Shown piece by piece: positions 30,306-40,200 of a stretch of 64,000 nucleotides of DNA (position 1 is its first letter; every line of letters begins with the position of its first letter). This DNA comes from Bedellia somnulentella (lineage: Eukaryota > Arthropoda > Insecta > Lepidoptera > Bedelliidae). The position numbers were made by a program, and so were the translations under genes. The stretch covers positions 3,348,001-3,412,000 of the forward strand of contig OY755181.1 in the NCBI GenBank assembly GCA_963576735.1. Reading direction: 5' to 3'. The notes under the pieces were generated by a model that was given only the letters and a program-made list of their open reading frames with translations, was not told where the DNA came from and ran no database searches.

Positions 30306-30323
30306 ATTTTATCATCTCATATA

Positions 30324-31632
30324 CAGGGTGGGCCAATAATTTTTGCAAATAGCAACACTAAATTTCTCGAATACCGTTGGAGGGAGGGGTGCGCGGGTGG
30401 CGGGAAACTATGCGTCGCTACATGCAATTTTAGTCACGATGTAGCGCTTCACGGGACAACAGCGTGCTTTTTGTGTTAAACAATTTTACAAAAACAACGA
30501 TTCCTACGTTACTGTACGACGCCTGTTTCGAATTGAATATGGATTACGCCGTGTAAACGAGTGTCCAAGTGTGAATTTAATCAAATCTTGGGTCGTGAAG
30601 TTCGAGCAAACGGGATCGACAACGAATATTAAACAAATAGGCCGGCCACGTTCAAGAAGAACCGATGAGAACATTCGAGAGGTTGAAATTTCCGTTCGGG
30701 ACGATCCAGAATTATCTACGCGTAAGCGTTCGGCGGTTCTGGCATTACCGAGAACCAGTCTACGGCGGATTTTGCATCTAGACCTAAAACTGCACCCGTA
30801 TAAGCTTCAAATTGTGCAGGAGATGAAACCAAATGATTACATTCAACGTAAGTTATTGGCTGACACAATGCTGGAGCAATTCTCTAGCCTGGAGAATGTA
30901 TTGTTTACGGACGAGGCCCACTTTCACATCAACGGGCACGTGAATAAGCACAATTGTCGATATTGGAGCAGGGAAAACCCTCGCCTTAAACACCAAAAGC
31001 CACTTCATTCACCTAAAACGACAGTATGGGCTGCCATATCAGCAAAGGGCATAATTGGTCCGTATTTCTTTGAAAATAATCAAGGAAATAATGTAACTGT
31101 GAATTCAGCGGAATACGTTAAGATGTTGCGAGAGTTTTTGACGCCGCAGTTGCATGAATTTCAAGGATACAACAGCAGGACCTGGATGCAACAAGATGGA
31201 GCAACATGCCACACGTCAAATGTGACTTTACCGGTAGTCAAAGAAATGTTTCCGAATAAATTGATTTCTCGCAGAGGTGATATTCCATGGCCTCCGAGAA
31301 GCCCGGATCTTACACCATGCGATTTTTTCCTATGGGGATACCTGAAAAGTCGAGTCTACCTTAATAAACCGACGAATATATCCCAATTAAAACAAAACAT
31401 CCACGACGAGATAGCCGCGATCCCCCGCAGCATGTGTCAGCGAGTTTTCCAAAGTTTGCGTAGTCGATTGCTAGAGTGCCAACGACGAGACGGTGCACAT
31501 CTCGACGATGTCATTTTTAAAAAATAAATTTCATTAAATGTTTAAAACGTTAAAAATATAATCAACAAAATAACAGTTGTAGTTTTATTTCTATTCATGT
31601 TTTAAAAGTGCAAAAATTATTGGCCCACCCTG
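30324..31632 (+). mobile_element. DD41D mariner-type transposon, nearly intact
   Basis: A perfect 24-bp TIR begins CAGGGTGGGCCAATAATTTT, with its inverse ending at 31632. TA lies on both sides (30322-30323 and 31633-31634). One transposase frame fills most of the 1309 bp. Perfect TIRs suggest a recent insertion, 16 bp downstream of a SINE-B. Confidence 0.93.
30439..31527 (+). pseudogene. DD41D (rosa-like) transposase with a stop at codon 2
   Basis: From 30445 to the stop at 31525-31527 the frame is open (about 360 codons). The N-terminal helix-turn-helix (QQRAFCVKQFYKNNDSYV, then NLIKSWVVKFEQTGS) is followed by a GRPRSRRT hook. Next come the catalytic D in FTDEAHF, the second D in QQDGATCH and the third in DLTPCDFFLWG. 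There are 41 residues between the second and third D, the DD41D class. The only candidate start, ATG at 30439, is followed at once by TAG, so translation must use a downstream start or fail. The first internal ATG would remove the DNA-binding half. It would be a nuclear cut-and-paste enzyme acting on the element's TIRs. Confidence 0.88.
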
Positions 31633-31639
31633 TATAACA

Positions 31640-32086
31640 AAATATCTCAAAATCAAAACCTTTGCCTTTGTTTGGCTACTTTTTTATGCTTTATTTTGTT
31701 GTATTTTTTTTAAATAAAAACAAGTACAAAATCTAATAGGTTTATTTTTGCATCAGACACTGTGATACGAAAATATCGTACAAAAGATGATATAGAATCG
31801 CGGTATTGCGCATGCGATTTATTTAAAGTATACAAAATATTATTATAATATAATTAACCCAGACTTAATTAACTTAAGTAACAAGCGGAAAGGTCAACTC
31901 TACTTTGATAAAGATAAAACAGATTAAGTAGAAGACATCCGGGTGGTGATATTGCAATAAATCATTTTTATCTACACATACTAAATGTACCTACATAGAC
32001 ATTTCTTCCGCTCTATCTTTCTTCACTTGCTTCAAACTAACTATCATGTGAACACACTATCCAGGTACCAATTGGGAAATCTGGCG
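31640..32086. other. intergenic, nothing recognised
   Basis: AT-rich, no supported feature. Confidence 0.45.
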
Positions 32087-32253
32087 GCTAGTACGAGCGG
32101 TGTTTAAACTAGTTATCGCGTGGGATAAAGCAGCCATCTATCGTTACGATATCGGTTAGAATGAGATGGCAGTATTCGATACTAAGTAAGTGCGTAAGAG
32201 ATGGCTGTTTTATACCACGCGATTTCTAGTTAAAAGGTCGCTCGTGCTAGCTA
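32087..32253 (-). mobile_element. foldback MITE, longer relative of the 146-bp family
   Basis: The arms of about 50 bp (GCTAGTACGAGCGGTG... and its inverse) both contain CTAG, ATCGCGTGG and CAGCCATCT. The central ~60 bp matches the other copies in reverse. The copies at 13214, 32836 and 63051 lack one arm. Confidence 0.75.
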
Positions 32254-32532
32254 TGCAGGTGGGTACCTATGTTTATTAAGGTATTACTTCAACACTGAAT
32301 CATTTTGATGAATTTATGAAGATGATCTATCTATATGTGTGTATGTGGGAATTTCAAATTCTAAAGCTCTGGCTACCTTTATGTTTCCTTGGTAGTTTTC
32401 CCACATGTCTGACCTACTTAGCAGAAGAATAGAATCTTAGTACGTCATGATGACTTGCGTATTTTCCAAAGACCAATATTCATTATTTTGGGTTCCGTTG
32501 TGAAATATCAAAAATGTAAAACCCATAATTTA

Positions 32533-32652
32533 AGTACATACATACATACATATACGCACGGCTATAAATCCCTAAAAGGGGTAGCCAGAGCTAAGGAATT
32601 AGAAATTCCTCAGCCAAATAAAGGTTGTTGGTGATGGGTCTCCAACCGCATG
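32533..32652 (-). mobile_element. SINE-A with internal and 5' deletion
   Basis: Tail and stem-loop are intact (CACGGCTATAAATCCC; GTAGCCAGAGCTAAGG). After TTCCTCAGCC it jumps to AAATAAAGGTTGTTGGTGAT and ends at box B. Confidence 0.78.
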
Positions 32653-32784
32653 GATATGTACACTATATCTAGAGCACAGGTAAGTAATCTTGAAATTATT
32701 TCAACTTAATGTATAAATAATTCTTAGGTTCGTGCACGACTAATGATTAGGTATACTTTGTCTATTCTATCAGTATTTGGTGTA

Positions 32785-33090
32785 TCTGTTGGAATGGCGT
32801 CCACATACCGGGCAACGCACTATGGGTAGGCTTCCCAGAAGGGCAAGCAGGAGCCGTGTTTAAACTAGTTACCGCGTGGGATAAAGCAGCCATCTCTTAC
32901 GCACTTACTTAGTATCGTATACTGCCATCTCATTCTAACCGTTATCGTGTCGATAAAATAGTGCTCGTGCTTGCGCTGCAGAAGCTGGTCCGACGACTTG
33001 GTGGAATACACAGGAAGCCGTTCATTGAGGACAGTGCGGAATCTGACTTTGTGGAAATCTTTGGGGGAGGCTTATATAAATAGTGATGAT
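32785..33090 (+). mobile_element. LINE C-terminal fragment split by a MITE
   Basis: Before and after the MITE 32836-32982, translated pieces recall a LINE tail: WRPHTGQRTMGRLP, then WSDDLVEYTGSRSLRTVRN and LTLWKSLGEAYI. This pattern (W-S/T-D-D-L-V ... LW-x-x-LGEAY) is frequent after the RT of insect LINEs. No RT motif present. Confidence 0.55.
32836..32982 (+). mobile_element. 146-bp MITE (GCAAGCACGAG family)
   Basis: CAGAAGGGCAAGCAGGAGC at the left, inverse at the right; same core as the copy at 13214. Inserted in a LINE fragment. Confidence 0.8.
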
Positions 33091-33287
33091 GTTGAAGTAT
33101 TTGAGTGCATACTTAAACATCTTGAATTAAAGGAAAACGTATAAAAAAGTATCATGTCTGCGTATATTGCGTATATCTTATTTAAAGTAGCATATGGGCG
33201 GGTGGTAATTTATTAATGGATAATCAGTATTATTATTTTACTAACTATTTCGAAATATAATTACATCATATTTTCGACGACTAACGA

Positions 33288-33419
33288 CCGATTTCTGAAT
33301 TGAGTATTTCAGCTGAGAACAACTAAAGTATCGTTCTGTCGCATTAAAATCTTAACAACTGAATGAAACAAAACGATACTTAAGTCGTTCTCAGCTTGAA
33401 TACTCAATTCAGAAATCGG
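33288..33419. mobile_element. 132-bp foldback MITE with ~47-bp arms
   Basis: The left arm starts CCGATTTCTGAATTGAGTAT and continues to AGTATCGTT. The right arm is its inverse with few changes. A 35-40 bp AT-rich loop lies between. Confidence 0.8.
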
Positions 33420-33871
33420 GCGTATGTATTTTATAAACTGAACCATTATTTTTAATCATTCGCACTCCTGAAAACTTTTTTGTAAAACTGATAATAGTAA
33501 CTAGTTGAAGCAATATATAGTGCTGAGTCAGCGTATGTCTTTTGTTCAATGCAGAAACTTCGAGTTTTTGGAACAACATTCGACACCAGTACTCGTTCTA
33601 CTGTTGAGTGAAAAACACTATTATAGTCATATCTCAATTTCCAAAAAGTATTAAAAATAATCTGATTATAAAATTCAACGTTTGAAAAATATGAATAAAT
33701 GAAGCATTAGTGACTTGTAAAAAGTATTGTTGATTAATTCTTTATCGTACTTCAATATATATGTGAACTTTACTCATCCAGTTAATGTCACCTTCTGGGA
33801 CCAAAGTCCATGGAGCTCTGCGGTAAATCAGCCGAACCGCGTAATTCGGCTAATTAGGATGATTTATATGT
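33420..33871. other. intergenic, nothing recognised
   Basis: A 61-codon minus ORF (33452-33637) has no motif. Confidence 0.4.
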
Positions 33872-33885
33872 GTTATCTATTAAAC

Positions 33886-34255
33886 ATATAACATAACATA
33901 AACGTTCACGCCGTTTATCCCCGAAGGGGTTGGCAGAGGTACCAATACTCCTGAACTCACATGGCAAGCGCCATCTAGTTTCCAGAGAAGGTACCCACGT
34001 TTTGCTTAGACAGTGTACTCACGTGATAGGGGGCAGGCCTATCGCCGTTTTGTACGAATACACTGTCACATGACTAAGTACAAACTCAGCCATGTGGGTT
34101 TCCTCACGATGTTTTCCCTCACCGTTAGCAACCATGATAAATTAACCACACATATGACTTTAGAAAAGACAAATTGGTGTAGGCCCGTCCCAGGATTGGA
34201 ACTCACGCCCTTCTGTTTTCGGGCGGGTGTTCTACCCACTGGACTATCATGTCAT
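33886..34255 (-). mobile_element. SINE-B with 14-bp TSD
   Basis: Full copy of the GTTTCCAGAGAAGGTACC subfamily. The duplication GTTATCTATTAAAC is at 33872-33885 and 34256-34269. Confidence 0.92.
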
Positions 34256-34404
34256 GTTATCTATTAAACGATGTTCATAATTAAGTTATGAAATATTGTG
34301 TTGTGTGATGAAATATAATTTATAAATTTAAGAGGAAAAATCTTAATAGCAGTAAACGAATCTGAAATACAAACGAAACAATAACGAAAGAATAAAAAAC
34401 TACG

Positions 34405-34545
34405 ATAGGCTTGCGTGAGTAAACTGTCCAAGTAAAACGTGGGTACTCAGAACACCAGGTGACAATGTCACGTGATGTTCAGAAGTATTAGTACCTCTGC
34501 CAACTCCTTCGGGGATATTCAGCGTGAACGTTTGAGTTTGAATCA
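34405..34545 (+). mobile_element. SINE-B, 5'-truncated
   Basis: Begins in the body (AACTGTCCAAGTAAAACGTG) and ends CAGCGTGAACGTTTGAG, 24 bp before the candidate exon at 34569. Confidence 0.8.
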
Positions 34546-34568
34546 AAAATAAATATTTTTATTAGACA

Positions 34569-35228
34569 ATGTCTGAAACACCGAAATCAACTCAATCGGC
34601 TCGTTCAAGAGCACCCATAGATGCAGCTGGAGTACATTGGTGGACCCTCTTTGGACAAGATAATACCAATCTTGATATTAATCATGTTGTAAAAACTATA
34701 AAGGTTGATAAATCAACAAATACTACGAATAATAAAGACATCAAAATCGACCCCGATAGAAAGGCGCTGGTCAAAGCAAAGGTATTAAAAAGATGGTCGG
34801 AAGAAAGATCAAGAGAAGACTTCGAAAACGCCCGAAAATCTTTGATCAAACATTTGAAATTAAAATTCGAGAAAGGGAATCAAAATGGAAGCACTGAAAA
34901 TAATTCAAGCGACAAACGCAATTCGGATCAAGGTGAAACCAGGTTGTACATAAAATCTATATCCCCGCCGAAAACTTCGGTGGATCACGAAAAAATAATA
35001 AAGGATTCAGGACATAAAGTAGATACGGAGCAATGCCTACCAGGGCAACATGTATCGAAAGGATTAGTAAATATGGTCGTATCTGGTTCGAATGGCAGTT
35101 CATCCTTGGAGGGCTGTCACGCGAGCAGCTACCAGGAGTTAGGGTGCGGGCTGGTACTGGCTCGGGGTAGTAGGGCGACTGGCGCGGACGGTGGAAAACG
35201 CTCGGTTTCCCTTGCTGAAGAAATGCCG
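34569..35228 (+). CDS. candidate first coding exon of an unrecognised host gene, 220 codons
   Basis: The ORF starts ATG (context ACAATGT) and runs to a strong splice donor, CCG|GTAAGT, at 35228/35229. It keeps only four more codons into the intron before a stop, so the exon should end at 35228 in phase 0. The protein starts MSETPKSTQSARSRAP, has WWTLFGQDN near residue 25, a charged, lysine-rich stretch (residues 45-105, KAKVLKRWSEERSREDF) and a Gly/Ser-rich end. No domain recognised; it looks intracellular and partly disordered. TTTTTATTAG directly before ACAATG could be a splice acceptor, so a non-coding exon may lie upstream. No adjoining exon is identified; the BEL element then sits in the intron or beyond the gene. 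Confidence 0.55.
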
Positions 35229-35243
35229 GTAAGTTTCTTGTGA

Positions 35244-35760
35244 ATATTCATTTTAGGTTTAAATATACTATGTGGCTTTTGTCTTCATCTTCGGTGCAAT
35301 GCAATTATTCCTGGAGTACAAATTTGTAGAATATTGTTATCATTTCAGAATCTAAAATATTTTTTTGACCAGTATCGTTAATAAAATCATCTTGATTATA
35401 TGTTAAAAGATGAAAAATATTTTTGGTACGTATTAATGCAACAAATGTAGACGATTTTAACGCATTCTCTTTCGAACTCATTAAAGTACATATTTTGAAG
35501 CTGAGACACTCGGTAATCAGTTTAGCTCAGTACCAAATTCTGTTTTAAATATTGTGGAAATTGGAAGTTATAGTTAAAACATTATAAGGTTTTTAGAGTC
35601 CCTTTTAGTATCCAAATAAATTTGAACTAATTGTTTTAATGAAAATCCAACTTTTCTTCTTCTGAAAACGCATGTACTGAGCAACTTAAGAGTACAGCTG
35701 TATTGAATTAAATCAAATAAAAGTGCATAGTTCAAAACTCATTCGAAATCCATAAATAAA
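35244..35760. other. probable intron sequence, nothing recognised
   Basis: AT-rich, no repeat or coding feature. Confidence 0.4.
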
Positions 35761-35764
35761 AAAA

Positions 35765-36085
35765 AAACTTGGTAGCTCAGTGGAATAGGGCAATGAGATG
35801 TATAAAAGTCGTTGGCTAAAACCCAGAGCAAGAGTCAAGCCTATACAAATGAGTTTTTTTTAAGGAGACGCGGTTTGTTTAAATTTGGAATATATCGTGA
35901 GGAAACCCACGTGGGTTGACTGTACTAAGACATGTGATAGTGTTATCATGCAAAGCGGTGAAAGCCTGTTCTCTCCTACTTGAATTCACTGTCTCAACAA
36001 AAAGGTGGATCAAAATCCAATGTTCAGAAGTATAAGTATCTTTTCTAACTCTTTTAGGATTAACGTCGTGAAGGATTAATTATTA
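35765..36085 (+). mobile_element. SINE-B, old full-length copy
   Basis: TTGGTAGCTCAGTGGAATAG (box A region), GAGGAAACCCACGTGGGTTG in the body, and AACGTCGTGAAGGATTAATT at the 3' end. Confidence 0.65.
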
Positions 36086-36149
36086 TGTTGTATTGTGCGA
36101 TGATTGATTGATAATCCTTCAATGACGTCCTTATGTAAATATCATAAAT

Positions 36150-36292
36150 ACATATAGTCACAGCCATAAATCGCAAGAACGGGTAGCCAGAGCTTCAGAA
36201 CTGGAAACTCCTTAGCCACCCTTAGTCACCTCTTACGATACCTGTGGCCAGAAAGGGGAAGTGACATTCTTAGCTAGCGCTTCTTAGCACAG
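36150..36292 (-). mobile_element. SINE-A relic with internal deletion
   Basis: ACAGCCATAAATCGCAAGAA and GGTAGCCAGAGCTTC, then CTTAGTCACCTCTTACGATA; the box B region is lost. Confidence 0.6.
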
Positions 36293-36430
36293 CACTATCC
36301 TTTATCAAATATTTAATACTAAACATTAAAATAGCCTAGTTAGTCCGATACGCCCATGAGGAGTTTAATCTAATTTATTTTAATATGTAGGTAAGCGAAC
36401 AGAAACTTTGCAAGCAACATGTAAAAGTTA

Positions 36431-36681
36431 GTGTAGTGTCGGCCTTAAATAACACTACCCCATTTCTACCCGTGGGTGATCGTAAGAGGCGACTAAGGGT
36501 TTAGGGGCTTTTTAAGTGAATTTTTGGGCGATGTGGTTGGAAACCCGTCACCGAAAACATTTATTATTACCATCTTCTCTCAAATCAACTTCCAAAAGTG
36601 GCTGAGGAATTTCTCATTCCAAAGCCCTGGCCGCCCCGTTCAGGGATTTATAGCCGTGAGTATATATAGGTATGTATGTTT
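36431..36681 (+). mobile_element. SINE-A with TSD
   Basis: Full copy of the GTGATCGTAAG subfamily. The duplication GTAAAAG(T/A)TA flanks it (36421-36430; 36682-36691). Confidence 0.84.
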
Positions 36682-36963
36682 GTAAAAGATAATTGTCGGA
36701 ATCAAAAACACAACCTTATTCTTCTTTTACTTAGGAGCCTTTTCTTTAGTTCATAATGTTAACTGTCTTTTATTTTAATTTATCAACTTGTGATCATCGA
36801 CTATTTCATTGTTCAAACTTTTTTGGTAGTTCTTTTATATTAAGACTAAAGTGACATCATTCTGAGACTTTAATTTTTTTTAAATAAAAGTAAGAGCAGC
36901 ACAAAATGTTAATGAAGTAAGTAAAATTGAATTACATTAAATCAATAAAAATGCATTGCACTC

Positions 36964-37227
36964 TGTAAGCTACTGAAGCTAGTTCCGGGATCACCCAAAT
37001 CAAAGTCCAAAATATATCACAAAACGTTTATTCGATTTTGGAAACACACAAAAGACTTCGCCGTACAACCGTTAGATGCAGACTGACATAGCAAAACTAC
37101 CTGACATTTAACATTAAAAATACATAACACCCACAAAATTTATAAAAATGACAGATACATTATACGTTCATAAAATTCAAATTTAAAAAACTAAAACTAA
37201 CGCTAAAGCGCGCCGCCATCGCTTACA
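36964..37227 (-). repeat. BEL/Pao 3' LTR (element orientation)
   Basis: 264 bp, TG...CA. Contains AATAAA on the minus strand. Confidence 0.93.
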
Positions 37228-37245
37228 TTCCCCACCCCAGTGCTA

Positions 37246-40200
37246 TCAGCACGAATCACCAACAGAAATAGGTGCGATGCGTGTCGCGGCGCGCAGCAGG
37301 AGACCACTCGCCGTGCGCACTTCCACCACTCTCACCCGACCATCCTTACCTGGGAATACTCGCGCTATGAGCCCCTTGGGCCAAGAGCACCTGGGACTGT
37401 TAGGATCGACAACTAAAACCAGGTTACCTACCTCAAGTGGTTTCTCCTCGCTGTTCCATTTTTGACGGGGAAGTAATGTGGGTAAATACTCTTTGACCCA
37501 TCTGGACCAAAACATATCAGCTAATCTTTGAGCTGATCGCCACCTTTTTCGTAAAGAAAGATCACCGTCATCATATTTTCCAATTGTGGGTCCACTGACG
37601 GAGGTTCCAATCAAAAAATGGTTTGGTGTAATCGACTCTGGGCAGCTAGGATCATCGGTATTTACGTAAGTCAATGGTCTGCTGTTGATAATAGACTCCA
37701 CTTCAGCCAACAATGTTGCAAGTGTATCAGGGTGCGGAGAACGTTCCTTTAAAATTACACGTAGCGATGTTTTTACCCCTCGTATCATCCTCTCGTATAC
37801 CCCACCCCAGTGTGGGCTTCCTGGGGGTGAAAAGACCCAATCAGATCCATTGTTTAGACCTTCATCCCTCAAAGAAGTATTATCTAAATCTAGAAAAGAC
37901 TTTCTTAGTTCCTTTTCAGCCCCTCTCAAATTAGTTCCATTATCAGAATAAAAGAAACGAGGCCACCCTCTACGCGCCGCCATACGTCGTAACGCCATAA
38001 TTAAGTCATCTGTAGTAAGAGATGAAACTGTTTCCAAATGAATCGCACGTACCGTCATACAAGTAAATAGAACACCATAGCGTTTCTCTTTCCTTCTACC
38101 AATAGTGACCTCCATGGGGCCAAACAAATCAATACCGCAGTGAGTGAAGGGGCGCTGATGATGAGCTACTCTCGCAGCAGGTAAGTCACCCATTCTGGGT
38201 ACCTGAGGAGTACACTTACGTATTCTACATAACATACATTTTGATATAACATTTTTAACAGTCGGCCTTAGTTTAATAATCCAATATTTTTGTCTAAGCT
38301 GATTAACAACAGTTTCTTGGTTACAATGCGCAGCTTTTCTATGGTAGTGGGACACAATAAGTTTAGTTAAACAATGACGTCCATCCAAAATGATGGGATT
38401 TTTTACTTGAATATCAACTTCTGCGTTTTTTATTCGACCATCTACACGCATTATCTCATTTCCATCCAAAAAAGGTGATAAAATTCGCAACTTGCTCGAA
38501 CGAGGCAAACAACGCTTGTCCTTTATAATATTCAAATCATTTTCAATTGATTGTTGTTGCGCATATCTTAGTAGCAAATGTTCAGCTTGCTCGAGAATAG
38601 CAGAATCCAATTTTACACTTTGTTTTTTACATTTAGCAATAAATAATAAAACCATAGCAGTACTTCTGACTAAGCGCAACCACGATGAAAATCGACACAC
38701 ATCTGGTATAGGAAAATTATTAGCCGGTAACGGGGATGACTGTGTCACTAAAATATTATCACAATATTTACCTTTTGTTTCGATTACGTCTCTTGGCCAT
38801 AAACTTTCCTCTAAATGCAAAAACTCGGGACCGCTAAACCATCTTGTTTTAAATATATTCATCTCAAACGACTCTCTTGTAGCCAAATCAGCTATATTAC
38901 ATTTGGTGGGAACATAACGCCATTCCTTAATAGAGGTACACTCGTCGATTTCCCCTAATCGGTTGGCTTCAAACGTATTATATGTTCGTTCATTGTTACG
39001 GATCCAGTGAAGTACCGTGGTCGAGTCACACCATAGGAATTTTTGTTGCGGTTTTAGTCTATGTTCCTCTATTAATGTTTTTCCTAATCGTGCTGCCAGT
39101 AAAGCAGCCTGAAGTTCCGCTCGCGGCATTGTTAGGGGTTTAACAGGCATTACTCTACTTTTACTTGCAATAAACGAAACATATATCTTTCCGTTACTGT
39201 CTACCCAACGCCAATAGGCTACAGCAGCCATCGCTTTACTAGACGCATCACTAAAAATATGTAATTGTAACCTGTTATACTGCGTATTCCTAGCCGCTGC
39301 TACGCCATCGTCGTAGGCGCTCGTAGCCTCCTGCGTAGCATCGTGCATCGTAGGCTCGAACGTCGCGGTAGCTCTGCCAATAGTAGCTATCTCGCTCTCT
39401 CTCGTAACATCGCCCATCATCATATTCATATGATATCTTGGAATTCGAACATTTCCCATTTCTTTAAGTAGGTCGAGCCACTGACACCATTTTCTATATA
39501 TTTCATCTGGTATGTCTTCGTCCCAACCGACCTTGAGTCTCCATGTATCCTGTAACATTATACGACCTTGGACAGTAAATGGGGTCAAAAAACCAAGTAC
39601 GTCGAATACTGACATAATTACACGTAACATAACGCGTTTATTCGGTCGTTGTTTTCCAGAGATGATACTCTGTGGGATGCGTTTTAAAGATAAATCAAAA
39701 CCTAATAGATCATCCTTTGGATACCAAATCATACCCAATATTCTTTCAGAAATACTACCTTCTATATTAAATTTGCATATTGAATTACCCCAAGTCTTTT
39801 TAGGCACGCTGTTTAATACGGCAGCGCTATTACTTATCCAATTTCTTATCTCAAAATTGCCCTCTTTATGAATTAATGATATATTTTTTACCATCTCTAT
39901 TGCAGTTAACTCGTTCGGTAAACTCTGAATATAATCATCCATGTAATGATAATTACATATTGCATCAACCACATGCGGCATGGATGATGAAAAGCGTGAG
40001 CCATTTTTATTTTTAATATACTGTGCAATAAAGGGAGAACAGTTAGCTCCAAAAATTAATGAATTCATAACATACGTTTTAGGTGTATCACAGCTGTTGC
40101 TACTCCACAGAAATCTCAGGGCATGCTGGTCCTCCTTTCGTATCTTCACCCTGAGAAACATATCCTTTATATCCCCTGTTACAGCGACCCTGTCTTCCCT

